Shown here one piece after another: positions 49,860 through 59,225 of a stretch of 64,000 nucleotides of DNA. The first letter of the stretch is position 1; each line of letters begins with the position of its first letter. The notes beneath the pieces are model-generated. The model was not told the DNA's origin and searched no databases. It saw only the letters and a list, made by a program, of their open reading frames with translations. A program made the translations under genes and the position numbers. The stretch covers positions 62,001-126,000 of the forward strand of contig DAOTXR010000086.1 of NCBI GenBank assembly GCA_034435375.1, in the 5' to 3' direction. The stretch is from DAOTXR01 sp034435375. Its GTDB lineage: Bacteria; Chloroflexota; Anaerolineae; Aggregatilineales; UBA3940.

Positions 49860-51341
49860 CTATAAATGATGGACGGTCTGCTCTGCTTCGCCCGGCTGTG
49901 CTCCCTGCTGCAAGAGACGCACCACCCGCTCCATGCCCACCGCCCGCGACCCCTTCACCAGGATCGCGTCGCCATGCTGAACGAGGCTCAACACGTACCT
50001 TGCTGCCGCCTCTGCTGTGTCAAACGCACGCACCGAGTCAGCGGGCAGGCCGCAGCGCACCGCCTCCTCGCCGATCAGCCTGCTGCGCGGCCCCACCGTC
50101 ATCAGCAAGTCGCATACCGACGCCGCCCGCACACCGACCTCGCGGTGACCACGTTCCTCCTCGGTTCCCAGCTCCAGCATGTCACCCAAGACAGCAATGT
50201 GTCGCCCCGGCAGATCGTTGAGCAGGCTCAGCGCCGCGAGGGTCGAGGGCGGGCTAGCGTTGTACGTATCGTCCAAGATCACCGACCCGCGCGGTCCGTC
50301 CACGGCTACCAGCCGCACCTGGCTGCGGCTCGACTGAAGCCCATGCAGCACTTCTGCCCAGCTCAGCCCCTCCACCAGACCCACCGCCGCGCTGCGAAGC
50401 GCCGTGTGGACGCTGTGCTGTCCCAGCATCGGCAACTGCACCACCCCGTGCCGATCGCCGAAGCGTGGACCGCCATGCATCCAGAAGCGGATGCCGCTCA
50501 ACCCCAACCCTTCCACATCGCTCGCCCACACATCGGCCTGGGGGGTCAACCCATAGGTCACGACCTCAGCTTGTGTCCGCGCTGCCATCGACATCACGCG
50601 CTCGTCGTCGGCATTTAGAATGGCCACACCCACGGGGCCGGGCGGCAGCGCCTCCACCAGCTCAGACTTGGCCTTGACGATGGCCTCCATCGTCCCCGCC
50701 CGCTCCAGGTGCACGGGTGCGATCAGCGTCACCACGCCCACTTGCGGCGGCGCAATGTCCACCAGCAGCTTGATCTCCCCCGGCACGTACATGCTCATCT
50801 CCAGCACAGCCCGTTGGTGGGCGTCGGTAAGCCGCAGCACAGCAATGGGCAGGCCGATCTCGTTGTTGTAGCTCTTTTGGCTGCGCAGTGTGACGTAGCG
50901 CTGTTCCAGCACATCGGCAATGGCCTCTTTGCTGGTCGTTTTGCCCACGCTGCCCGTAATGCCAATGATGCGGCGAGGCCCTCCCGCCAGCCAGCGCCGA
51001 CACCACTGCCGGGCAGCCTGCTGGAGAGTGCGCAGCACGTGGTCGACGTGCAACACGAGCGGCGGTTCAGGCAGGCTGGCAACCTGCTGTGCCCTTACCC
51101 CGCGCAGATCGACAGTGAAACAGGGAGCATCCACCGGACGATCGACCAGCGCAGCCAGTGCGCCGCGCTGGAGAGCCTCGCCCACATAGGCATGGCCATC
51201 CCCCTTCTCGCCCGGCAGCGCCGCAAAGACCGCGCCTGGGCCGGCCTCACGCGAGTCGAAGACCACCTCGCTCACCGGATGCACACCGGGGATCGGTTGC
51301 CCCGTCAGCGCCTCGACGAAGAACTCCAGCGTCAGAGTCAT
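49860..51341 (-). CDS. murF: UDP-N-acetylmuramoyl-tripeptide--D-alanyl-D-alanine ligase
   Basis: It adds D-Ala-D-Ala to the UDP-MurNAc-tripeptide. The 493-residue product starts MTLTLEFFVEAL. It has VVFDSREAGPGAVFAALPG (substrate domain), the ATP loop GITGSVGKTTSKEAIADVL, SYNNEIGLP, VHLERAGTMEAIVKAKSEL and VILDDTYNASPPSTLAAL. The ATG at 51,341 lies within the stop of a 13-codon leader (ATGA overlap) and has only a weak GGCAAG site of its own, so it may depend on coupling. The frame stays open far upstream, but that extension is not MurF-like. murE, its usual neighbour, is missing. Confidence 0.94.
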   Translation of the reverse strand: MTLTLEFFVEALTGQPIPGVHPVSEVVFDSREAGPGAVFAALPGEKGDGHAYVGEALQRGALAALVDRPVDAPCFTVDLRGVRAQQVASLPEPPLVLHVDHVLRTLQQAARQWCRRWLAGGPRRIIGITGSVGKTTSKEAIADVLEQRYVTLRSQKSYNNEIGLPIAVLRLTDAHQRAVLEMSMYVPGEIKLLVDIAPPQVGVVTLIAPVHLERAGTMEAIVKAKSELVEALPPGPVGVAILNADDERVMSMAARTQAEVVTYGLTPQADVWASDVEGLGLSGIRFWMHGGPRFGDRHGVVQLPMLGQHSVHTALRSAAVGLVEGLSWAEVLHGLQSSRSQVRLVAVDGPRGSVILDDTYNASPPSTLAALSLLNDLPGRHIAVLGDMLELGTEEERGHREVGVRAASVCDLLMTVGPRSRLIGEEAVRCGLPADSVRAFDTAEAAARYVLSLVQHGDAILVKGSRAVGMERVVRLLQQGAQPGEAEQTVHHL

Positions 51342-51379
51342 ACTTGCCGACCACGTTGCGATCTGAGTAGGTTGGGCAT
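51338..51379 (-). CDS. 13-codon leader ORF coupled to murF
   Basis: An ATG with an excellent AAGGAGGGG site opens a short frame (MPNLLRSQRGRQV) whose TGA overlaps the murF ATG. The Arg-rich peptide resembles no known family. The arrangement suggests that ribosomes ending the leader start murF. Confidence 0.5.
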   Translation of the reverse strand: MPNLLRSQRGRQV

Positions 51380-51411
51380 CGAAGCGCCCCTCCTTGCCCT
51401 GGAATGCTGGC

Positions 51412-51417
51412 ATTATA
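51412..51417 (-). promoter_or_regulatory. Consensus -10 box upstream of murF
   Basis: A perfect TATAAT on the minus strand, about 33 nt before the leader ATG, with only a poor -35 match (TGTGGC). It implies that murF-mraY has its own promoter separate from the PBP/ubiA genes. Confidence 0.5.
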
Positions 51418-51568
51418 GCCCAGATCGCACCGCCGCCACAGAGTCTACACGACAGCCAGATCGCCTGCTTCCAGACGCAGGTCTTGCCGTCGTGCCAGAA
51501 TCGGACGCAACAGGTTGCCGGAAAGGACAAACAACATGACCCATGCCAGAATGTCTGAAAGCAACCAA

Positions 51569-51589
51569 CCTGTCTGCTCAGGGGACAGG
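51569..51589 (-). terminator. Weak hairpin after the ubiA-like gene
   Basis: CCTGTC/GACAGG, a 6-bp stem with 9-nt loop, 40-60 nt beyond the stop, followed on the minus strand by TTGGTTGCTTTC. Confidence 0.3.
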
Positions 51590-51628
51590 CTATGTGATGC
51601 CGTCTCTAGAGGAGAGGCGGCAGAGCTA

Positions 51629-52552
51629 TCAGTTCATGCCCGCCAGCCCGACCAGGGCCACCGCTTCTAGCGCTGCTGAACCCATCACCAGCACGATGTT
51701 CCACTCGATCAGACTGCTCCAGCGGCGTGGATCGGCCCCTGCGCCGCGAGCCACACGCCATAGCTGCCACGCCGCGACCGGAGCCAGCGTCAGCGCCGCC
51801 GCAGCCACTCCCACCGGCAGCTCCATCCACACCAACAGCGGCAGCGCCAGGTAAGCTGCCGCCAGCGCAATGTTGTGCAGGTGCGCTGCGCGTGGCTGGC
51901 CCAGCCGCACAGCCAGGGTGCGCTTGCCGCTGGCCGCATCGCCCGCTAGATCGGGGAAGTTGATGGAAAGCTGCATGGCCAGTTGCAGCAGACACAGCGG
52001 TGCCACCACCAGCACAGGCATCCGATCCACCCGCCCGGTCTGGAGTGCATAGCCTACCAGCGGCGTCAGCCCTGGCACCAGCAGCATCACTGTGGCCTCG
52101 CCCAAGCCGCGTGCGTGCAATCGGAAGGGCGGGGCGCTGTAGGCCCAGCTCCACACGATCCCCAACCCCACCAACCCCACGGCCAGGGGGCTGCTCCCGA
52201 CAGCTGTCCTCAGGACCACCACGGCCCCTAGAGCCGCCGCTCCGCACACCAGCGCCGCTGCCAACGCCACCCACGGCGCAAGCAGCCCATCCGGCAGCAC
52301 GCGACTGCCGCCAGTCCAGCGCGTGGGGGTCTGGTTGGCGCGATCATAGGGAAGATCGAAGTACTCGTTGCTGAAGTGGGTCATCAGTTGCGTGGCTGTG
52401 ATGGCCACCTGGCCCCACACCAGCGCCGCGACGTTCAGCGGGGCGCCGCTGGCCAGCGCCGCCGCCACACCCAGGCCGTGCAGCACGAATCCGCCGCCCA
52501 GGAACAGCAGTCGGCCCAGCCGGAGGAAGTTGACGAGGATGCCTATGGACAT
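51629..52552 (-). CDS. UbiA-family prenyltransferase (MenA-like)
   Basis: This 307-residue membrane enzyme joins a polyprenyl group to an aromatic or other acceptor. The first Asp-rich motif is in HFSNEYFDLPYDRANQTP and the second is NFPDLAGDAASGKRTLAVRLG; about eight to nine spans are visible. Sequence style is close to 1,4-dihydroxy-2-naphthoate octaprenyltransferase (menaquinone synthesis). The ATG at 52,552 overlaps the stop of a 43-codon ORF (TGATG), so coupled translation fixes the start better than the weak local site. Its place between a class B PBP and murF, where murE normally is, is unusual; a lipid-carrier role cannot be excluded. Confidence 0.85.
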   Translation of the reverse strand: MSIGILVNFLRLGRLLFLGGGFVLHGLGVAAALASGAPLNVAALVWGQVAITATQLMTHFSNEYFDLPYDRANQTPTRWTGGSRVLPDGLLAPWVALAAALVCGAAALGAVVVLRTAVGSSPLAVGLVGLGIVWSWAYSAPPFRLHARGLGEATVMLLVPGLTPLVGYALQTGRVDRMPVLVVAPLCLLQLAMQLSINFPDLAGDAASGKRTLAVRLGQPRAAHLHNIALAAAYLALPLLVWMELPVGVAAAALTLAPVAAWQLWRVARGAGADPRRWSSLIEWNIVLVMGSAALEAVALVGLAGMN

Positions 52553-52683
52553 CAGAAGTGTGCACGCTGTCGGGGTGTTGCCACATGCCGAAGGAGAACA
52601 TCCGTGTTGTGGATGCCTGCGGTGGCAAGCTTGTGACACACCTCGGCTGAGATGCCATTCACTCCGCTGAGTGAGTAGTGCAT
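52552..52683 (-). CDS. 43-residue helix-hairpin-helix mini-protein (DUF4332-like fragment)
   Basis: A short ORF starts MHYSLSGVNGISAEVCHKL and continues TAGIHNTDVLLRHVATP. The pattern L-x-G-V-x-G-I plus AGIxxTxxLL and ATPxxR is typical of HhH units in DUF4332 proteins. It ends after RQRAHF, roughly one HhH unit, so it is either a stand-alone mini-protein or the remains of a longer one. AGAGGG lies about 9 nt before the ATG. Its stop overlaps the start of the prenyltransferase gene. Confidence 0.55.
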   Translation of the reverse strand: MHYSLSGVNGISAEVCHKLATAGIHNTDVLLRHVATPRQRAHF

Positions 52684-52727
52684 GGGGTCGCCCTCTTGCC
52701 TCCTCCGCCGCCTACCCTGCCATCCGT

Positions 52728-54416
52728 CTACGGCCTTGCCGATGCCAACCGCACGGCGTCCGGCGGAATTTCCAGCAGCACCACCAACCGCGCCACCATC
52801 CGCCCGAACACCGGAGCAGCCGTCTCCGATCCCCACCGTGACGATGTGGGCCGATCCAGCTTCACCAGCACCACGAACTGTGGGTCGTCGATGGGACCAT
52901 ATCCCACGAAGCTGGCAATAGTCTGATCAGGATCGTAACCGCCCGGAATGGGGATCTGGGCAGTGCCCGTCTTCCCAGCGATGCTATAGCCCGGCACCAG
53001 AGCCGGCGACGCCTCACGAGCCAGCGCCTCAGAGAGCATCTGCGTCAGCGTGCGGGCAGTTTGCGGCGAGATGGGCCGCCCCACTACCTCCGGCTCGAAG
53101 GTCGTCACCGTCTTGTCCGGGTCAATGCGCTGCGCGATGATGCGCGGCTGCATCAACAGCCCATCGTTAGCTACTGCCGCTATGGCGGTGATCATCTGCA
53201 ACGGCGTGACAGCCAGCCCCTGCCCGAAAGCATTGGTGCCCAGGTCCGACTCAAACCAGTCTGGGTCGCCCGGCTTCTGCAACGTTCCGCCAATCTCCCC
53301 TTGTAGGTCGATTCCGGTGCGCTCGCCCAGGCCAAAAGCCTCCAGCCCCTGATAAAAGCGCGTCGGCCCGATCTGCAAACTGAGCGTGGCCGCCCCCACG
53401 TTCAACGACTGGGCCAGCAGATCGGTCATGGTCACCAGCCCGTGCGCGGCGCGGTCCCAGTTGTAAATCTCGACCCCTCCGATCTCGATCATCCCCGCAT
53501 CGTTGTAGGTCGTGTCAGGCGTCACCAATCCCTGGTCAAGGGCAATCGCCATGGTCAGGACCTTCATCACGCTGCCTGGCTCGTACTGGAGGTTGATGGC
53601 TGGGTTGTCGAACAATGCCCCATCTTCCGAGGCAAAGCGATTAGGATCAAAGGCGGGCAAGCTGGCCATGGCCAGGACCTCGCCCGTGCGCGGCTGCATG
53701 ACGATGATCGTGCCGCTTGACGCGCCGGTCTCCTGCAGCGCCTGGGCCAGCGTCTGCTCGGCCAGGTACTGAATCCCGCTGTCCAACGTCAGCACCAGGT
53801 CCGACCCGGACCGCCAGCCTTCCCCTCCCGTGGCCTCAAACGGGATGCGGCTCTCGTCACTCACCTCCACTGCGCCCTGCAGCAGGTCATCATAGTAGCC
53901 TTCGATGCCGTAGTAACCCGTGTCGTCGAGCGCCACGAAGCCCAGCAGGTGCGAGGCCAGCGAGCCATGAGGATAAAAGCGGCGCGAAAGAGGCGTCACC
54001 ACCACGCCAGAAAGGTCCAGACCAAGCACGCGCTGGCCCATCGAAGCCGGCGCAGGCCGCACTAGCAGCACGTAAGGCTGCGGGCTGGACATATCGGCGA
54101 GCAGTTCCTCGACCGGGATGCCCATCGCCTCCGAGAGCTGGCGAGCCGTGCCCTCCCGGTCGAGGATCAGCACCGGCGAAAGGCCAATCTCGTACTCGAC
54201 GGCGTTAGTCGCCAGCAATACGCCATTGCGGTCGAAGATCTCGCCACGCGGCGGGCGAATGGTGATCTGATAACGATATTCGGTTGCTGCTGTCTCGGCA
54301 AAGTAGGCGGTGTCGATCCCAAACTGGAGCGACACCAGCCGGTAGGCGATCAGGCCGGTCAGCGTCAACAAGATGAGGCCAATAAAGCTCAACCGTCGGT
54401 TCAGCGTCTCACGCAT
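52728..54416 (-). CDS. Class B penicillin-binding protein (peptidoglycan transpeptidase, FtsI type)
   Basis: The 562-residue protein cross-links murein with a SEDS partner. An N-terminal span (SFIGLILLTLTGLIAYRLVSL) precedes the PBP dimerisation domain beginning RPPRGEIFDRNGVLLATN. The transpeptidase domain has SxxK at PGSVMK (Ser282, Lys285), SxN at SLN (337-339), and KTG at GKTGTAQ (482-484). No PASTA domain is present. It follows the FtsL-like gene and rsmH, the standard rsmH-ftsL-ftsI order, which supports the division PBP. It is followed by the HhH mini-ORF and UbiA instead of murE. Confidence 0.94.
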   Translation of the reverse strand: MRETLNRRLSFIGLILLTLTGLIAYRLVSLQFGIDTAYFAETAATEYRYQITIRPPRGEIFDRNGVLLATNAVEYEIGLSPVLILDREGTARQLSEAMGIPVEELLADMSSPQPYVLLVRPAPASMGQRVLGLDLSGVVVTPLSRRFYPHGSLASHLLGFVALDDTGYYGIEGYYDDLLQGAVEVSDESRIPFEATGGEGWRSGSDLVLTLDSGIQYLAEQTLAQALQETGASSGTIIVMQPRTGEVLAMASLPAFDPNRFASEDGALFDNPAINLQYEPGSVMKVLTMAIALDQGLVTPDTTYNDAGMIEIGGVEIYNWDRAAHGLVTMTDLLAQSLNVGAATLSLQIGPTRFYQGLEAFGLGERTGIDLQGEIGGTLQKPGDPDWFESDLGTNAFGQGLAVTPLQMITAIAAVANDGLLMQPRIIAQRIDPDKTVTTFEPEVVGRPISPQTARTLTQMLSEALAREASPALVPGYSIAGKTGTAQIPIPGGYDPDQTIASFVGYGPIDDPQFVVLVKLDRPTSSRWGSETAAPVFGRMVARLVVLLEIPPDAVRLASARP

Positions 54417-54505
54417 AGCATCCCCCGAAAATGCACTCGCCGTCGGCCATCGACACCCAACGGACCGCTCCCCCCAACCGCGCTGGCCGATCCCCCGCTG
54501 GCCGC

Positions 54506-55039
54506 CTACGGCTGGGCCGCCGAGGGCGTCGGCTCCTGTTCGCCTTCCTCCATCCGGCTGAAGGTGCTGCGCAGGAACGCTCCAAGCTGCTCGCTCAAGG
54601 CAGCCAGCTGCTCCGAGAGCCAGCCCTCAAGGGTCTCAGCGTAGCGTGGCGCTACCTGCTCGACCGTCAGCGGCTGTGCAGGGGTCGGCAAGGGGGCAGG
54701 CGGCGCGTTTTCCACATACAGATACTCCACCTCGTCCGCGCCTGCCTCATGATAGCCAATTCGTTCTGCCTCGGCGATCAGGCGCGGCACCGAACGCAGC
54801 GCCGCAATCTCGGCGCGCAGTTGGGCGTTCTGCTGCTCCAACGCCTGCCGCTGCGACTCAAGCTGCTGGAGCCTGCGCCCGGCGGCGGCAGTGCGGCTGG
54901 CCTGCGCCAGATATAGCGCCCCGATCACTGCCACAAGCACCACCACCGCCAGCACCAGCGAGGTCGCCTGCGTCTGCATGCGCCACGGAGCCTGTCGGAA
55001 GGCTTGCTGAACCCAGTGGTCGTCGTGATTGTGAGTCAT
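54506..55039 (-). CDS. FtsL/DivIC-like septum protein
   Basis: This 177-residue bitopic protein has a short cytoplasmic N-tail, one membrane span (about 27-46, LVLAVVVLVAVIGALYL) and a Leu/Gln-rich coiled coil (about 52-90, LQQLESQRQALEQQNAQL). A Pro-rich section and a helical C-terminus follow. FtsL proteins are poorly conserved, so position is the main evidence: the start overlaps the rsmH stop by 4 nt and a class B PBP follows. It is longer than most FtsL (about 120), with an extra C-terminal helix. Likely job: bridging and activating the PBP/SEDS pair. Confidence 0.78.
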   Translation of the reverse strand: MTHNHDDHWVQQAFRQAPWRMQTQATSLVLAVVVLVAVIGALYLAQASRTAAAGRRLQQLESQRQALEQQNAQLRAEIAALRSVPRLIAEAERIGYHEAGADEVEYLYVENAPPAPLPTPAQPLTVEQVAPRYAETLEGWLSEQLAALSEQLGAFLRSTFSRMEEGEQEPTPSAAQP

Positions 55040-56037
55040 CTGCGACGAGTCTCCCTGCCAACCCCACCCTGGCGCTGAACACCGGACAAGCGCTCACCCA
55101 CAGGCGCTCTCTCCGCCACCCTCAGCTTGGCGCTCCGCGCCCGTGGATTCTGCGCGATCTCAGCATCATCTGCCTCTATCGGCCTGCGAGTCGCCACCCG
55201 CAGCGTGGCCACATGCCCGCACGTACACACCGGCTGGCGGGGCGGGCACACACAGTCCTGCGACTCGCGCCGCATGAACTGCTTGACGATGCGATCCTCC
55301 AACGAGTGGAAGCTGATCACCGCCAGCCGCCCCCCCGGCGCGAGCAGGCCCAGCGCCTGCGGCAGCGCCCGCTCTAACTCGCCCAGCTCGTCGTTGACGG
55401 CGATCCGCAGAGCCTGAAACGTGCGCGTCGCAGGATGAATCCGCTCCCGCGACCTCGGCATCGCCCGCGCCACGATCTCGGCTAGCTTGACCGTCGATGC
55501 AATCGGCCTCTCCGCCACAATGGCCCGCGCGATGCGCTGTGCGTGCCGCTCCTCGCCATACCGAAAGATCAGGTCGGCCAGCTCGCGCTCGCTCAGCCCA
55601 TTGACCAGATCGGCGGCAGTAAGTGGCTGGCGAACATCGTACCGCATGTCGAGTGGCCCATCGCGCCGGAAGGCAAAACCGCGCCCTGGATCGCCGATCT
55701 GCAACGACGAGAAGCCCAGGTCGAGCAGCACTGCATCGACCGCGCCAAACCCCTGCGCTGGGGCGATCTCACCCATCTCAGCATAGGAGGCCTGCACAAC
55801 CCGCAGCCGCTCGCCGAAGCGGGACAGCCGGGCGCGCGCCATCGCCGCCGCCGATGCATCGCGGTCAAAGCCAAGCACCCTGCCATCAGGCCCGGTGGCC
55901 TCCAGCCATGCCTCGGCGTGGCCGCCTGCTCCCAGCGTGCCATCGATCAGCCGCCCGCCCGGCAGGGGCCGCAGCGCATCCATCACTGCCTTGAGCAACA
56001 CCGGGACATGATAGTTCTGGTCGCTCGCTTCAGTCAC
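55036..56037 (-). CDS. rsmH: 16S rRNA (cytosine(1402)-N(4))-methyltransferase
   Basis: RsmH (MraW) methylates N4 of C1402 in the ribosomal P site. The 333-residue protein starts with YHVPVLLKAVMDAL and DGTLGAGGHAEAWLE (SAM site). It has VLLDLGFSSLQIGDPGRGFAF, RRDGPLDMRYD, HPATRTFQALRIAVNDEL, VISFHSLEDRIVKQF, and a C-terminal Cys cluster (CVCPPRQPVCTCG). It starts with GTG without a strong site. As usual it heads the ftsL-PBP group, but no mraZ gene precedes it here. Confidence 0.96.
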   Translation of the reverse strand: MTEASDQNYHVPVLLKAVMDALRPLPGGRLIDGTLGAGGHAEAWLEATGPDGRVLGFDRDASAAAMARARLSRFGERLRVVQASYAEMGEIAPAQGFGAVDAVLLDLGFSSLQIGDPGRGFAFRRDGPLDMRYDVRQPLTAADLVNGLSERELADLIFRYGEERHAQRIARAIVAERPIASTVKLAEIVARAMPRSRERIHPATRTFQALRIAVNDELGELERALPQALGLLAPGGRLAVISFHSLEDRIVKQFMRRESQDCVCPPRQPVCTCGHVATLRVATRRPIEADDAEIAQNPRARSAKLRVAERAPVGERLSGVQRQGGVGRETRRR

Positions 56038-56098
56038 AGGCTCATCTTACACCAGCGCGGAGCGGCCTGCAATGAAGTCTTGGCCTGTCTACCAGATT

Positions 56099-56127
56099 TT
56101 GCACCTGCGACTAAACGTTCTTATACT
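56099..56127 (+). promoter_or_regulatory. Putative promoter of the peptide-importer ATPases
   Basis: TTGCAC and TATACT separated by 17 nt, giving a leader of roughly 85 nt before the OppD-type gene. Confidence 0.45.
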
Positions 56128-56217
56128 TTTCCCTACGATGGCGCTGAGGGATAGCTGCTCAAAATCCTGACCCAACATCCGGCATTCGTTGTCCAGCTCT
56201 TTGGCGAGGAGAGTTTC

Positions 56218-57267
56218 ATGGCACACGGCGACCGCACCTCCATCTTGGAGATCAGGAACCTGTATACCTACTTCTATACTGAGGACGGCCTCATCAAGGC
56301 TGTTGATGGCGTGGACCTAGAGGTTCGGCGCGGCGAGACGCTGGGCATTGTGGGCGAGTCGGGCAGCGGCAAGAGTGTCACCTCGTTGTCGGTCATGCGC
56401 CTGATCCGACCACCGGGGGACATCGTCCAGGGTGAGATCTGGTTCGATGGCCGAAACCTCCTCAAGCTGTCTGAGCGCGAGATGACCTCCATCCGGGGCG
56501 ACCGCATCTCCATGATCTTCCAGCAACCGCAAAGCAGCCTGAATCCGGTCTTCCGCGTCGGCGACCAGATCGCCGAAGCGCTGCACGTCCACCGTGGCAT
56601 GCAGTCTGCCGAGGCCCATGCCCAGGCCGTCGAGCTGCTGCGCCAGGTGGGCATCCCTGAACCGGAGCGCCGCGCTCGGCAGTTTCCTCATGAGATGTCC
56701 GGCGGCATGGCCCAGCGTGTCATGATTGCTATGGCGCTGGCCTGCGAGCCAGAGCTGCTTATCGCCGACGAGCCGACCACTGCTCTCGATGTGACCATCC
56801 AGGCCCAGATTCTCGACCTGATGCGCAACCTGCGCGACCATCTGGACATTGCCATCATTCTCATTACCCACGACATGGGCGTGGTGGCCGAGATGGCCGA
56901 CCGCGTGGCCGTGATGTATGCTGGACGCATCCAGGAGGAGGCGCCGGTTGAGGTGCTGTACGCCAGGCCGTTGCATCCCTATACGGTCGGCCTGCTGAAC
57001 TCCATCCCTGTGCTGGGCGAGGTCAAGGGCGAGCTGGCTGTCATCCCCGGTTCCCCTGCCCAGCCCATCAATCTGCCGCCTGGTTGCCGGTTCGCCCCGC
57101 GTTGCCTGGCGCGAGCAGCCAACCAGCTGGCGATCTGCACACAACAGGAGCCGGACCTCCTGCTCGTCGAGGATGGCCACCGCGTCCGCTGCTGGCTCTA
57201 CCACCCCGACTACCGCCCGCAGGGCGAGATCGATCTGGGCTACACCGCCTCCCCGGCGCACGGGTGA
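56218..57267 (+). CDS. Peptide ABC transporter ATP-binding protein, OppD/DppD type
   Basis: This 349-residue ATPase powers a peptide importer. It has Walker A GESGSGKS (46-53), a Q-loop in MIFQQPQSSLNPVF, signature EMSGGMAQRVMIAMAL, and Walker B LLIADEPTTALD. The oligopeptide C-terminal extension (PINLPPGCRFAPRC) has further Cys residues (AICTQ, RVRCW), the arrangement that binds an Fe-S cluster in some DppD proteins. GAGGAGAG precedes the ATG. It is followed by the OppF-type gene. No permease or binding protein is next to the pair; the DppB and DppC-like genes at 16,783-19,176 lack ATPases and are the obvious candidates. Confidence 0.93.
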   Translation: MAHGDRTSILEIRNLYTYFYTEDGLIKAVDGVDLEVRRGETLGIVGESGSGKSVTSLSVMRLIRPPGDIVQGEIWFDGRNLLKLSEREMTSIRGDRISMIFQQPQSSLNPVFRVGDQIAEALHVHRGMQSAEAHAQAVELLRQVGIPEPERRARQFPHEMSGGMAQRVMIAMALACEPELLIADEPTTALDVTIQAQILDLMRNLRDHLDIAIILITHDMGVVAEMADRVAVMYAGRIQEEAPVEVLYARPLHPYTVGLLNSIPVLGEVKGELAVIPGSPAQPINLPPGCRFAPRCLARAANQLAICTQQEPDLLLVEDGHRVRCWLYHPDYRPQGEIDLGYTASPAHG

Positions 57268-57330
57268 CGGCGCGATGGAGTCTCATCTGTGCTCTCATCA
57301 CTTATCACTGCTTTGTAGAGGGGATCGTCT

Positions 57331-58332
<1,002 letters not shown>

Positions 58333-58351
58333 CTACCCGGAGGAAGGCTTG

Positions 58352-58384
58352 AGGATGGCGCTTGCGCCTGGCGCGGCCCATCCT
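58352..58384. terminator. Hairpin between convergent genes
   Basis: AGGATGG (58,352-58,358) pairs with CCATCCT (58,378-58,384), with an inner GC-rich section. On the plus strand it is followed by TCTGTCCTTG, weakly T-rich. Confidence 0.4.
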
Positions 58385-58433
58385 TCTGTCCTTGCCAGCG
58401 TTCCCGGCGGCCAGCCTCAACGCGACGAAGCGC

Positions 58434-59207
58434 TCAACAGCCGTAATAGATCACAATCGCTGTGATGTTGTCTTTGCCCCCGGCTTCGTTGGCGGCAGCG
58501 ATCAAGGATTGACAGGCCCTGGCAGGATCATCATGGGCGCTCAGAATGGCGGCTATCTCCCCACAAGACACAGGCCCTGACAGCCCATCAGAGCACACCA
58601 GGAGCTGATCGCCCGCTCTGAGTTTGATGGTCTGAACGTCGGGGTAGACAACGCCTTCCATCCCCACAAAACGGGACAGCTTGCCGCGCGCCGGGTGATG
58701 CTGGGCCTCCTCAGGCGTGATGTCGCCGCTGGCGATCAGCAGGGCGGTGATCGAGTGATCCTGAGTGAGCTGGGTCAGCTCACCGTCTCGATACAGGTAG
58801 ATGCGGCTGTCTCCCATGTGCGCCAGGTGTGCAGACGACCCTCGCAGCAGCGCCAGCGCTACCGTGGCGCCCATCCCTTTCATGCCGGCCTGCCCGGCGC
58901 TCTCCCGTTGCAGGCTCTGGCTTAGCTCCACGATACGGTCTCGCAGCACCCGCTCGACGGTCTGAGAGGTCATGGGCAGTATGCCTCTCAGGTGCTGCTC
59001 CAGCAGGCGCGGCAGCACAGCAACGACAGTTTTAGAAGCCACCTCCCCGGCCATCTCGCCGCCCATGCCATCTGAGACAATGTACAGCTTCTGCTGGTCG
59101 GAGATCAGGTAGCTGTCCTCATTGTTCTGGCGCACCCGCCCCACATGCGTAGCCCCCGCCACGCGCAGCGGCAGCGAGCCAATCGAAGACACCATCGAGC
59201 TTGTCAC
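58434..59207 (-). CDS. PP2C-family protein serine/threonine phosphatase
   Basis: The 257-residue metal-dependent phosphatase has the PP2C motifs in order: RQNNEDSYL, IVSDGMGGEMAGEVAS (metal Asp and Gly), GMGATVALALL, AHMGDSRIYLYRDGEL, DHSITALLIASG, LLVCSDGLSGPV, and KDNITAIVI. It is like the PstP/Stp enzymes that reverse Hanks-type kinases, and two such kinases lie immediately upstream in the same direction (18-nt and 22-nt gaps). The GTG start has AAGGA 7 nt upstream. No membrane span, so it should be cytosolic. Confidence 0.93.
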   Translation of the reverse strand: MTSSMVSSIGSLPLRVAGATHVGRVRQNNEDSYLISDQQKLYIVSDGMGGEMAGEVASKTVVAVLPRLLEQHLRGILPMTSQTVERVLRDRIVELSQSLQRESAGQAGMKGMGATVALALLRGSSAHLAHMGDSRIYLYRDGELTQLTQDHSITALLIASGDITPEEAQHHPARGKLSRFVGMEGVVYPDVQTIKLRAGDQLLVCSDGLSGPVSCGEIAAILSAHDDPARACQSLIAAANEAGGKDNITAIVIYYGC

Positions 59208-59225
59208 AGGGTTTTCCTTGCTGCG

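Noticed and set aside
51342..51530. 63-residue N-terminal extension of MurF
   Set aside because: The extension contains the promoter -10 and the leader ORF and is not MurF-like.
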